A stretch of 64,000 bases of DNA, taken from contig JAYKYS010000004.1 in the NCBI GenBank assembly GCA_036924285.1, forward strand, positions 1,674,001 to 1,738,000. Direction: 5' to 3'. The position numbers and the translations under genes are program-made. The notes beneath the pieces are model-generated. The model was not told the DNA's origin. It ran no database searches and saw nothing but the letters and a program-made list of their open reading frames with translations. How positions within the stretch are numbered: the first letter of the stretch is position 1; every line of letters starts with the position of its first letter. This stretch comes from Asterella californica (Eukaryota > Streptophyta > Marchantiopsida > Marchantiales > Aytoniaceae). Shown piece by piece: positions 10,090 to 20,811 of the stretch.

Positions 10090-10430
10090 TCGCTTTGATC
10101 GAGTGCTTGCTCGCACTGTGGCTGTGTGCGACTCTGGACCGCACTGAAAGTCTCAATGCGGTCATGGGTCGCTCGGTGCATGCTCGCACTAGGCTATGGA
10201 TCGCACTGAGAAGTCTCAGTGCGGTCATAGGTCGCTCAGTGCAGCTGTGAGTCGCATTTAGACTTCTTAGTGCGTGCTCAGTGCGGCTGCGAGTCGCACT
10301 GATAATCTCAATGCGACTATGAAACGCATTGAGACTTCTCAGTGCGACTGAATGTCGCTTAGTGCGGTCATGGGTTGTTGCGACTATGGATCGCACTGAG
10401 AAGTCTCAGTGCGGTTCTCTGTGACGTCAT
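10090..10430. repeat. array of AGTGCG/CGCACT motifs, block 2 (intronic)
   Basis: About 17 motif copies in 340 bp, in both orientations, including a perfect 22-bp palindrome CGCACTGAGAAGTCTCAGTGCG centred near 10405 and a near copy at about 10211. The block is an intron of the HAD-type pseudogene. Confidence 0.8.
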
Positions 10431-11660
10431 ATGAATCCTTAACAAGCACTTTTTGGTTCTTTGCAGCTGGATTAACGAGCACTTTTGGATCTTTGCAGCT
10501 GGATTGTCTCTTACATGAGGGGAAGATGTAGCACTTCTGACAAGGACAAGAGAGATAGAAGAGTTGGAGAGGCGTCTAACCACGAGAAGACAAGAAGAAG
10601 CGGAAATAGAAAGAAGGATCGTTGAAGCAAAGAAGGAAGAGTATGAGGTGAAAGAGCGAGTTTCCGCCCAAGAGATGGTGTTAACACGGATATGTGAGGA
10701 AGTGTCAGGACTGAGAGCGGAGGCTTCGCATGTCCAAGCTTCTGAGAGCTTTTTTCCCCACTTGGTGGATCCTAGTGTTTGCAGGAAGAAAACTTTGATA
10801 GTGGACTTGAATGGAATGTTAATAAAAATAGGTCGCAATAACATGGAACTCCAGGGGGCTAAAGAAAGAGGATACAAGATAGAGAGTGCCAGAAGAGTCC
10901 TCGTTGTTATGTAGTTCGAAAAGACGTGAGAGAGTTCATGGAAGCATGTTGCAGCGAGTTTCATCTTATGATTTGGACCTCGCGGACTCAGACTAACTGT
11001 AATGTCATCCTCTGAGATATGAAACGGAAGGAATATCTTCCTCATGGAGTCGCGTCTGATCAAGTAAGTAATAATTCAAAGTTTATTTTGCTTATATTTA
11101 GTTGAAATGTTTCAGTATTGTTTTGCATTGATCGTTTATGCTTTATTTGAGATATCTAAAACATGTTTTGTCTTATTTTTCTCTTTTGCAGTTGTGCAAA
11201 GTATGGACACAAAACATGTGCGTGAGATTCAAAATGATAAGAGAAGCTGCCACATGGAATTATCTCTATTTGAAAGACTTCGCACGATTATATGCTTTTA
11301 ATCTTTGTACCAGGGATTGTCTTTTGATAAATGATTCCCCTGAGAAAAACATCACCAATCATCCATACAGCGCACTTCATCCTCCTTCTTTCTCTCCGGA
11401 TTCAACCGATTTAGACAGAGACGATTATTTGTTAAGTGTTCTTCTACCCTGGTTGAGAGGATGGGAAAAGAATACATGGAAACTCCCGGGTATGTTCAAA
11501 CTAGGTACTCGTAAGCTTTTGCACGAGATCCTTTTCCTGCTTTGAAGAAGTATTGGGGTGAGGTCACCCAAGAAGATACTGAGATAACCTGGAGATCTTT
11601 ATCTCGCGAGCATCGATTAGAGTTTATCAGAAAACTTAAAAGTACTCCTTGAGAGTACTT

Positions 11661-11942
11661 GTAAGTTTACGTAGTACAAGCAGGATCCCTTTTTATGTAT
11701 TACAGGCCGTTATTTTCTGGATGCCTTCTGTGGCTTTGTAACTTTGGAAAGATTAAGAAGTGCTTCAAGTAACAGAGGACTTTGTGTAATGTGCAATCTC
11801 TTCTCTTATGTGAGAATGTGTTATACTGTCGTAGTTTTAGTGCGACTCGCATCTCACTGAGGTGGTCTCAGTGTAAGTGTAAAAAATCATCCATATAGTC
11901 GCAGTGAGGTCACCGCGGATCGCACATAAGAAGATTATGATC
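11661..11942. repeat. spacer with motif block 3
   Basis: About 170 bp without features, then a few AGTGCGAC-type motifs and variants (11838-11935). It ends at GATC, where the probable solo LTR begins. Confidence 0.5.
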
Positions 11943-12858
11943 TGTAAACTCTCCACGATCTCATCGATCAACTACCCCCCCGATCTCTCAACCTCCACGA
12001 TCGCCACCGATGAATCTGCAAATGTCAGGCCTGTCTCTCACTCAGGAGTCACCTCTGATGGCTTTGATGGAAGCACACCATGAATCTTGAAGGGAAAAAT
12101 GCTAAGTTCACTCATTCATACACCCACAAACTTATCAACTAAAAATCTCTTTAAACACATCAACTAAAATCCTCCATTCTAACGACGTCTCTCAAGTTCT
12201 CACATGCTAAAAATATTCCACACTCTCTATATTACTCAAGTTGTCATTACGACAATGTGAAATTAAGGATGAGGAGCTCTTCTCTACTCCTCTATTTATA
12301 CATTCTAGGTTTTTACTTTGGTACCCTCCGGTAACTCAGCCGTAACTACTTTTATCGGGTTTTACTAAGATATTACTTAAGGTAAAAGCATTAATCACAT
12401 GGGCTTCTTATCTTTTCACATGGGCTTATTCCTTCAAAGTCAACAACTTCTAGAATGATTCTGAAATATTCTCAAGGAATCTCGAATTTCCACCCCCCCT
12501 CTACACTAGGACCCACTAAAAAGGAAACATGTGGAATCTCTTCTTGTTTTTAATGCCTACAAAGTCCACAACTTTAATCCAACCACTAATATCAAGTCAA
12601 AAAAGAGATAAGGGATACTTTCCACCTCCTTTCTACTTTTTAGACAAGATGACAAGATAGTAGTGCTCACTCTTTAGCAAATATCTGAATTCTGCCAAAA
12701 GTACAGCTAAGTTTAACCATAACTAACTTTTAGCTAGTCATGACTAACTTGATACCTCCTTAAAGTACTTTGGCAGCAAATAAACATTCTCAACACTTAG
12801 TTATAACTAAACACTTTACTAATAGACAAACTTCCTATGTGTAACATAGGTCGTTACA
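11943..12858. mobile_element. probable solo LTR, 916 bp
   Basis: The segment begins TGTAA and ends TTACA, a matched TG...CA terminal pair, and is flanked on both sides by GATC, a possible 4-bp target duplication. It has no AGTGCG motif, while the DNA on both sides is rich in it, as expected for an insertion. It contains a TATA-like CTATTTATAC at about 12291 and no reading frame. No second copy exists in the window, so the retrotransposon family is unknown. Confidence 0.5.
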
Positions 12859-13400
12859 GATCGCGTTGGGACCGCGAGAAAGTGCAAGGTCCAGTGCGAC
12901 CTGCGATGAAGTGCAAAGGCTAGTGCGACCCGTGAGGAAGTTATGAGTCACACTGGGACTTGTCATCGCACTGAGATCACCTCAGTGCGACTTAAGTGCA
13001 CTGGGATTGTATTTACTTGTCTCACGTCGCACTGAGGTGGTCTCAGTGCGATGCGATTAATGCACAAATACTCCAGTGCGTCTCGTTTCGCACTGAGCGG
13101 TATTGATTCATTTCACATCGCACTCAACGCGACACCTTGTCGCTCTATACCAACATAGTGCGACTCGGTATCGCACTTAGCTTAATCGGTATTGAACATA
13201 GTGCGATCCGATCACGCACAAGCGAACACAAGTGCGATCCGATCACGCACTGTGGAACCGCACTTATAAGAGAATCACGCATTGTGGATACCGCACTTAT
13301 AAGTTCTATGTATCACTTTTTATTTCTCTGTAACGCACTTTATTGACACTACACACTGTGAATACAAGTGCGATCTCTTTGTCTTTGTCGCAGATAACAC
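12859..13400. repeat. array of AGTGCG/CGCACT motifs, block 4
   Basis: About 20 motif copies, including AGTGCGACTCG, GTGCGATCCGATCACGCAC and CGCACTGAGGTGGTCTCAGTGCG, in both orientations. The block ends just before the left LTR of Gypsy C. Nothing coding is seen. Confidence 0.8.
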
Positions 13401-13507
13401 AAACATTCATGCACGAGACAATCATGGATACTTTTCCGAGAGAAAGAGATAACACTATCTTTTATACACTTTGGTGAAGCACATAACTCTCCTTCTTAGC
13501 GAGAAAA

Positions 13508-15550
13508 GGGATCATACTACACTCACGGTGTCGTGTCGTGGAACGGCTCCTACTTGAAATTCAAACTTCGATATTTGTTGCTCCAAAGACACTCATGAGA
13601 AGACAAGCTAGGCCCCAGCTTACGGGCTTTTGGCACAATCTCAGATCTCCATTTTCATCACATAGATGGGTAGAGCTCCTTGTCAGCTTTCCAAAGGCAC
13701 TTTGTCTACTTCGTTTGGACGCCTAGTGGAGAAGTTACAGGACTCGAAAGATGGAGAAAATAAGCTAGGCCCCAGCTTACGGGTTTTTGGCACCACTTCG
13801 GATCTTCGTTCTTATCGCACCAGTGGATAGAGCTCCTTGTCAGCTTTCCAAAGGCACTTTGTCTACTTCGTTTGGACGCATAGTGAAGAAGTTACAGGAC
13901 TCGAAAGATGGAGAAAACAAGCTAGGCCCCAGCTTACGAGCTTTTGGCGCAACTTCGGATCTTTACTTTTATCGCATAGATGGATAGAGCTCGTTGTCAG
14001 CTTTCCATGGGCATCTTGTTTATTTCGTTTGGACATCCAGAGAAGAAGTTATGCGATTCGGAAAAAGTTAAAATCAAGCTAGGCCCCTAGTTACTTGCTG
14101 ACTGGGTATTTAGGGCTTCAGGCGTTATATCAAACACGCAAGGGGCCTGCTTCTTATTATTGAGAGTTGAACTTCGTACGTACAGACTGTTGCAAGGGGG
14201 CTGCTTAAGGGGCTTGCTTGTTCCTGCGACCTGTCGGTGGATGTTTTGGAGAATTGAGAAGTCCAATACACGCGCGCAAGGTGTCATCGGGTTCAGATCT
14301 GTGCAGGCTACGCACATGTTAAGACGGTTCTTGAAGAGACGGATCGGGGGTTGTGTTATGGGAGAAATTGAGACGCAGGGAGCAGAATTGGGGTTTTCAG
14401 TTACCTCTGAAGGAGAGTTGGACCGTTCGGGCCGTTCCGGAGTCCAAACTTGCTATCCTTGGATCCATCGGGATCAGAACAACGAGTTCTTCAGGAAATT
14501 GAAGACGATACAAAGTTTTATCGGGCGGTTTGAGAGTTGTGAGAGAAATTGGCTCGTAGGGAAGCGCTTGCGTCAGATTTTCATCGCTTGCGACCTGAGA
14601 TTGGATTGTTCTTCGCGATCGGTGCGCCAAGCTCTTCGTTCTTGGTGCCTACGCGATCAGGGAGTCCTCATGTACGCATAGGAGAAGACTGTAAGTGAAT
14701 TGGATTGTTGGTTTGGGTGTGGTGAGCAAATTTGAGCCGCAGGGAGCCGAATTACGTCAGTTTTTTGTAGCCTGCGACCAAATTTCTCGAGTAGTTTTGC
14801 AAGGGGAACTCCAAACGGCTTGTTTGGAGTCTTGTTGGGTTCAGGGTAGCCAGATCTACCTACCAGCGAAGACGGATATCAGTTTAGACGATCCGTTTGT
14901 GCGGTGTGAGCGGTTTTAAGCCGCAGGGAGGAGTTTTTGAAGGTTCGGTCACCTGCGACCGAAAATTAGCGATATCTCAACTATCGGGAGCCGGATCTGA
15001 AGGTTTCTTGGGCCAACGGAGTCAGGGAAGGAGACCCTATCAACATTTGAAGATCGTTTGGCGAAAGGAGAAAGTTCCCAGATAGGTCTTTTTCAGTTCC
15101 TTCGCTACAGGTTTCGTCCTTTTGAGTTCGTTGAGGACTTAGTTGGTTGTGTACGGCTTGTGGTAGCTAGCTTTAGCCAAGAGCTAGTGTGTGGATGTGG
15201 TTTGGACTTGGGTTTGGATCGCATGATACTGCTGTGGCTCTGGTTGTTAGCAAAGAGAAGTTCCTCTTGCTTTGAGCTACGTTTTGGCGATTTTAGACTA
15301 GGGTTACGTTTCAGGGGTTTGTTTTAGGGCTTCTGAAGTAGGTTACAGACTGCTCTGGTCTTTTCCTCAGTTTTGTGCTGTTTGGAGAAAGAATCGACAG
15401 TGTACATACTTTCAGAGTGGTATATATCGCAGCATTCCTTTTCGTGGTTGTTCTTCTCTGTCTTGTCTCTGTTTGGCACACAGCATCTCCACAGCCAGGA
15501 ACCTCGCGTTTTCCTGGACATCCTTCACGCACAAAATATCCGACACGATA
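13508..15550 (+). repeat. left LTR of Gypsy C
   Basis: The sequence matches 18774-20811 along its whole length. The two copies diverge right after CGACACGATA: the left one continues into CGGTGGTGAACTC (internal), the right one into ACGGAAGTC (flank). Open frames of up to 173 codons occur in both copies but show no recognisable protein. Three 157-bp tandem units lie inside. TGGTGAACTCGACGTGA at 15554-15570 is a candidate primer binding site; its tRNA was not identified. Confidence 0.9.
13607..14077 (+). repeat. three 157-bp tandem repeats in left LTR of Gypsy C
   Basis: The segment GCTAGGCCCCAGCTTAC starts at 13607, 13764 and 13921, and its first bases recur at 14078, a constant 157-bp period. 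Units share GTCAGCTTTCC and TTCGTTTGGAC. The third unit is the most diverged. The same array is present in the right LTR. Confidence 0.9.
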
Positions 15551-15626
15551 CGGTGGTGAACTCGACGTGAAGGTCTGGGGTGGAGATTTCTTCTGTGTGT
15601 GAACTTTGAAGAAGAGATTGGCAGTC

Positions 15627-17303
15627 ATGAGTGGGGATGGGAAAGGTGATGGAGATGGAGCTAGTGGTTCAAGTGGGTTGCCGAAGGTGCAGTTGGATCC
15701 AGCGACTGCATCGATGTTCCAAGCTTTCACTTTGTTCTTACGGCAGCAATAATCTGATGAGCGGAAGGAAGCTTTGGCAACAAAGGCGCTACAAGCGGTG
15801 GTCAGCAGGATTGACCAGTTTGATGGAAGAGATGTCTCAAGGTATCTGAGACATTATGTGAAGGAGATGGAGCTGAACCGGGTCTCAGAAGATGAGATGA
15901 TTGAGACGTTTGAGTTGGCAGCAGCTCCAGAGATTAGGGATCATGTTTAAATGCTAACGAAGCATTTTAACAAGGATTGGGAGACTTTTGCTCGTGCCTT
16001 GATGGATGAGTACTTCTTGGAGGACTCTGATCGAGTCACCAAGAAGTCATTCTTGGAGGACTCTGATCGAGTCACCAAGAAGTCATTCTTGGAGTGGGTT
16101 GAGCAACCAAAGAAGGGTTTACAAGCTACTGAGTTGCTCAGAGAGTTTGAGAAGCAGTTTTCACGGCTGACCAGGATGGAGAAGTTGACGTTGCAGTCCA
16201 ACAAGACAGAGCTATTTCTTCGGGCTGCAGATGAGAAGTTGCAAGAGAAGCTAGAGGTACTTCTGGAAGACCGGGAGGAGGACGATGGATTGACCAGCAG
16301 CTGGAAGAAGGTTGAGGAAGCTGTTGGTCTGCTTACCAAGAGGGAGCGGAGACGAGAGAAAGTTCCTGTTAGGAGACTGGCGCCAACACCTACAGCTGTA
16401 ACATCTGTTCCTGTAGTCCGATCAGTTCCTGTTGCTAGACAAGTAGTACATGTTGCTCCAGCTGTTCCTGTTGTTCCGGTTGTTCCAGTTGTTCAGGCAC
16501 CCATGGTATCTCCGAAGAAGGATGACTCAAACCTTGAGGAGATATTGCGTGGAATGAGAGATCTGCAGATCAAGCTCACCAGATTGGAAGAGAAGGGATC
16601 TACAAGTGGAGTAAGACCGGTTGAGAAGCAAGGCTGGATCCAGCGGTGTATCTGGTGCGATGGTACTGATCATCCGCGCAGAGATTGCAAGGAGTTCACA
16701 GATATTCTGCAGCAAGGAGTGATCTTCTGGAAGGATGGGAAGGTAGCGTTGAGGGATACTGGTGCACTTCTTCAGACCAACTTTGGTAGGAGAGGGATGA
16801 AGAAGTTGGTTGAGGACCACCTATCAGCGCAAGCAGTTGCAATGGTGGAAGCTGGAACTTATGGCACAAGGGTTGAGGATCAAGCTGAGAGGAGTTTCAA
16901 CAAGGAGGTTGAGCCAAGTGGATTGTGGTCATCCGCCATCTCCATGAAACAGAAAGGGAAGATGGCGCGTGAAACATTGATGAGGACAGCTGCTACGATT
17001 AGAAGGGATACTGGATGGGAAGATCCGATAGAAGCCCTATCAGTGCATGCGTACATCGCCAAGAACCAACACGAAGCGTTGTTGGAAGAGAAGAGAAGGC
17101 GAGATTCAGAGGATGCAGGGGAAGGAACTTCTTCCAAGAGACAGACTCGAGGGGAGAAGGTTCGCCAAGAGCTTCGGGATGCAGGAGCTCAAGCCTACCG
17201 ATGGACGATGCTCCTTCTTCATCGAAGGAGAAATCTCAGAAGGAGAAGGGTAAGCCGGCTGCATACAAGCTACAGTCGGATATCGAGGCTTCAACAGACT
17301 TGA
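15627..17303 (+). pseudogene. Gypsy C gag with zinc knuckle
   Basis: One frame runs from an ATG at 15627 but is cut by stops at 15750-15752 and 15948-15950. The largest piece is 15951-17303 (450 codons). It has a charged helical Gag core, a Pro/Val-rich linker (about residues 140-185) and a CCHC zinc knuckle CIWCDGTDHPRRDC near residue 235, which would bind retroelement RNA. A 36-bp in-frame direct duplication lies at 16014-16085. Near 17200 the frame is lost, and homology to the gag tail of element A continues in the overlapping frame 17015-17503. The Gag identity is secure; the gene is broken. Confidence 0.8.
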
Positions 17304-18086
17304 AGGGAGTCTTGGAAGATCGCATTCTGAATGCGAAGGTGGAGTTTACTTTGAGAGAAGTGTTAGGCATCACCAAGCGTGAGTTTCATGATGTCATCAT
17401 CGATGTCATCAAACGGAAACGACAAATTACGGGTGAGACTGGTTTATCACATGCTTTGGACACTAGGATGTCAGTGGATGAAGAGAGAGCTTGCAAGGTG
17501 TAGTGTCTATTCTCCAGAGGAAGAAAGAGATCGAAGGCGCAGGGTGCATTTCGAGGATGAAGAGGAGGATGGGAAGCGGAGCTCAAGTCATTACAGCCAC
17601 AGTCACTGGGCTCGAGCTACGACGGAGACGTTGGTGAGGATCGAGGACTTGGATGAGCCGGTGGTTGCTCTGATCGATCATGGATCAGAAATCAACATCA
17701 TGTCGAAGGAGCTGTACAAGAGGAAAAAGTGGCCTATCGACACAGAGCATGGATGGGTCATAAGAGCAGCCAACAACACGAGAGGAGACTTGTATGGAGC
17801 TTGTCCTGACATCAGAGTGCGCGTAGGTGATGTTGCTATTGAGCAAAACTTCTTTGTTCAGGAAGCAACATCATACCCACTCATTCTGGGTCAACCTTTC
17901 ATCATAGCAACCCGGATGGAGACAAAGGTACTGGACGACGGATCTGCGTATGCTAGGATCCGAAGTCAAGATAGGAAGAGAGCGGTACAATTCCTGACTG
18001 TACCGTCCAACCACGAGCGCAACCGAGATCGTTTGAGGGAGAAGCCGCTTCCAAGGGTGAGTGAAGAGTTCAAGGATTTTCGTTGA
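17178..18086 (+). pseudogene. Gypsy C gag tail and aspartic protease, frameshifted
   Basis: The segment from about 17178 to 17503 (YKLQSDIEASTDLKGVL and on) corresponds to residues 25-85 of the first reading frame of element A. The frame then shifts into 17379-18086, which carries the protease motif IDHGSEINIMS and LILGQPFIIATRMETK. Like element A it has His between the catalytic Asp and Gly. Similarity to A is clear over the whole domain, with many scattered substitutions. The enzyme would process Gag. The shift at about 17500 breaks this copy. Confidence 0.8.
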
Positions 18087-18770
18087 GTACCACTATAGAG
18101 CGGGATTGTGGTGGTGCGCAAGAGAAGGTACTCTCGCTTGATGGAGATAGTGCCTTTTGTACAGGGTTTATTGGATTTTCAGAGTGTGGGATTGCTGTCT
18201 ACAAGAAGATAGAAGAGCTGAGAAGAAAAGAACAAAAACATTTGCGTGGTGTTGAGTTGATGTTGAAAGAGTTGGGTGAGCTAGAAAGGGATGAATGGAT
18301 TTCTGGTGTTTATGAAGAGGATGGGTTGGAAGATCCCTTGCGAGAGATCATGTCTATTGGATGGGAGGATATGGATAAGGTCGTGCAGATTCATTCAAGG
18401 GAGGTCTATTCGGTGATCGAATCATTCCGTGCGCCGGAGGTTCGAGTTGAGACAAGGTACAAGACAGTGGATAGGAAAGTAAAGCCAGTTGCTGGTCCTT
18501 TGCCGGAAGACACCAACCAACAGATGGATCGAGCTTCAAAGGAGAAGAGTTTGAGAGATCCTGCAATGATAGGACACAAGTTCACGGAGAAGACCCTTGA
18601 AGAGCTGAAGATTGGATCTGATGGGTCTCTTCTACCAGAAGAGAGGATGTGCTTCAAGGAGATGCTTTCAAGACATGGGAAAGCATTTGCTTTTGAGCCA
18701 CTTGAGATTGGATGTGTAGATCCGTACGTTGTTACCCCGATGGTTATCTTCACGGTACCGCATATCGCGC
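18083..18770 (+). pseudogene. Gypsy C pre-RT linker, truncated at the right LTR
   Basis: The frame overlaps the protease stop by four bases and matches the linker of element A up to VVTPMVIFTVPH. The next bases already belong to the LTR-like sequence, so the frame runs by chance to 18823. The join marks the internal deletion that removed all of RT, RNase H and integrase. Confidence 0.75.
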
Positions 18771-18773
18771 ACC

Positions 18774-20811
18774 GGGATCATACTACACTCACGGTGTCGT
18801 GTCGTGGAACGGCTCCTACTTGAAATTCAAACTTCGATATTTGTTGCTCCAAAGACACTCATGAGAAGACAAGCTAGGCCCCAGCTTACGGGCTTTTGGC
18901 ACAATCTCAGATCTCCATTTTCATCACATAGATGGGTAGAGCTCCTTGTCAGCTTTCCAAAGGCACTTTGTCTACTTCGTTTGGACGCCTAGTGGAGAAG
19001 TTACAGGACTCGAAAGATGGAGAAAATAAGCTAGGCCCCAGCTTACGGGTTTTTGGCACCACTTCGGATCTTCGTTCTTATCGCACCAGTGGATAGAGCT
19101 CCTTGTCAGCTTTCCAAAGGCACTTTGTCTACTTCGTTTGGACGCATAGTGAAGAAGTTACAGGACTCGAAAGATGGAGAAAACAAGCTAGGCCCCAGCT
19201 TACGAGCTTTTGGCGCAACTTCGGATCTTTACTTTTATCGCATAGATGGATAGAGCTCGTTGTCAGCTTTCCATGGGCATCTTGTTTATTTCGTTTGGAC
19301 ATCCAGAGAAGAAGTTATGCGATTCGGAAAAAGTTAAAATCAAGCTAGGCCCCTAGTTACTTGCTGACTGGGTATTTAGGGCTTCAGGCGTTATATCAAA
19401 CACGCAAGGGGCCTGCTTCTTATTATTGAGAGTTGAACTTCGTACGTACAGACTGTTGCAAGGGGGCTGCTTAAGGGGCTTGCTTGTTCCTGCGACCTAT
19501 CATGTTTTGGAGAATTGAGAAGTCCAATACACGCGCGCAAGGTGTCATCGGGTTCAGATCTGTGCAAGCTACGCACAAGTTAAGACGGTTCTTGAAGAGA
19601 CGGATCGGGGGTTGTGTTATGGGAGAAATTGAGACGCAGGGAGCAGAATTGGGGTTTTCAGTTACCTGTGAAGGAGAGTTGGACCGTTCGGGCCGTTCCG
19701 GAGTCCAAACTTGCTGTCCTTGGATCCATCGGGATCAGAACAACGAGTTCTTCAGGAAATTGAAGACGATACAAAGTTTTATCGGGCGGTTTGAGAGTTG
19801 TGAGAGAAATTGGCTCGCAGGGAAGCGCTTGCGTCAGGTTTTCATCGCCTGCGATCTGAGATTGGATTGTTCTTCGCGATCGGTGAGCCAAGCTCTTCGT
19901 TCTTGGTGCCTACGCGATCAGGGAGTCCTCATGTACGCATAGGAGAAGACTGTAAGTGAATTGGATTGTTGGTTTGGGTGTGGTGAGCAAATTTGAGCCG
20001 CAGGGAGCCGAATTACGTCAGTTTTTTGTAGCCTGCGACCAAATTTCTCGAGTAGTTTTGCAAGGGGAACTCCAAACGGCTTGTTTGGAGTCTTGTTGGG
20101 TTCAGGGTAGCCAGATCTACCTACCAGCGAAGACGGATATCAGTTTAGACGATCCGTTTGTGCGGTGTGAGCGGTTTTAAGCCGCAGGGAGGAGTTTTTG
20201 AAGGTTCGGTCACCTGCGACCGAAAATTAGCGATATCTCAACTATCGGGAGCCGGATCTGAAGGTTTCTTGGGCCAACGGAGTCAGGGAAGGAGACCCTA
20301 TCAACATTTGAAGATCGTTTGGCGAAAGGAGAAAGTTCCCAGATAGATCTTTTTCAGTTCCTTCGCTACAGGTTTCGTCCATTTGAGTTCGTTGAGGACT
20401 TAGTTGGTTGTGTATGGCTTGTGGTAGCTAGCTTTAGCCAAGAGCTAGTGTGTGGATGTGGTTTGGACTTGGGTTTGGATCGCATGATATTGCTGTGGCT
20501 CTGGTTGTTAGCAACGAGAAGTTCCTCTTGCTTTGAGCTACGTTTTGGCGATTTTAGACTAGGGTTACGTTTCAGGGGTTTGTTTTAGGGCTTCTGAAGT
20601 AGGTTACAGACTGCTCTGGTCTTTTCCTCAGTTTTGTGCTGTTTGGAGAAAGAATCGACAGTGTACATACTTTCAGAGTGGTATATATCGCAGCATTCAT
20701 TTTCGTGGTTGTTCTTCTCTGTCTTGTCTCTGTTTGGCACACAGCATCTCCACAGCCAGGAACCTCGCGTTTTCCTGGACATCCTTCACGCACAAAATAT
20801 CCGACACGATA
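18774..20811 (+). repeat. right LTR of Gypsy C
   Basis: Counterpart of 13508-15550. The copies differ by about 15 substitutions by eye and by one short gap near 19498, where the left copy has 5 extra bases. The 157-bp array is at 18873-19343. The left end may itself be trimmed by the internal deletion. Confidence 0.9.

Larger units (their letters stand above)
9061..11660 (+). pseudogene. decayed multi-exon gene: helical domain, coiled coil, FCP1-like HAD phosphatase
   Basis: Exon-like pieces: 9061-9307, ending at a good donor (GTAAGT); about 9440-9930, with stops, a helical domain around FAQLMVDNLEGEILRIQKH, and a donor at about 9930; 10499-11064, starting with a charged coiled coil and reaching the HAD motif I KKTLIVDLNGMLI (about 10786) and motif II IWTSRTQTN (about 10973); and, after an intron of about 130 bp, 11191-11660 with motif IV LLINDSPEKN and HPPSFS. 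The order is that of FCP1/SCP-type CTD phosphatases, in the plant DxNG version. The helical part recalls domains of plant transposon-related proteins, but weakly. In-frame stops near 10913, 11011, 11515 and 11543 show decay. Both the large intron and the flanks carry the AGTGCG motif. Confidence 0.55.
13508..20811 (+). mobile_element. Ty3/Gypsy element C, internally deleted (gag-protease only)
   Basis: Two nearly identical 2-kb LTRs (13508-15550 and 18774-20811) enclose 3.2 kb of internal DNA that codes for Gag, protease and the pre-RT linker. The coding stops abruptly in the linker at about 18770, at the very edge of the right LTR, so RT, RNase H, integrase and the polypurine tract are missing. 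The LTRs differ by about 15 substitutions and one 5-bp gap, under 1 percent, which suggests a fairly young insertion. No clean target duplication was found. The first 21 bp shared by both LTRs lie upstream of a TGTCGTG start, so the true left LTR end may be 13529 or lie further left. Confidence 0.85.

Noticed and set aside
14160..14681. 173-codon open frame in the Gypsy C LTR (also 19484-19942 in the other LTR)
   Set aside because: Recurs only because the LTR is duplicated, has no recognisable domain, and changes length between the two copies.
15311..15730. 139-codon minus-strand frame across the LTR end
   Set aside because: Runs through the LTR-internal border and antisense to gag; no homology seen.
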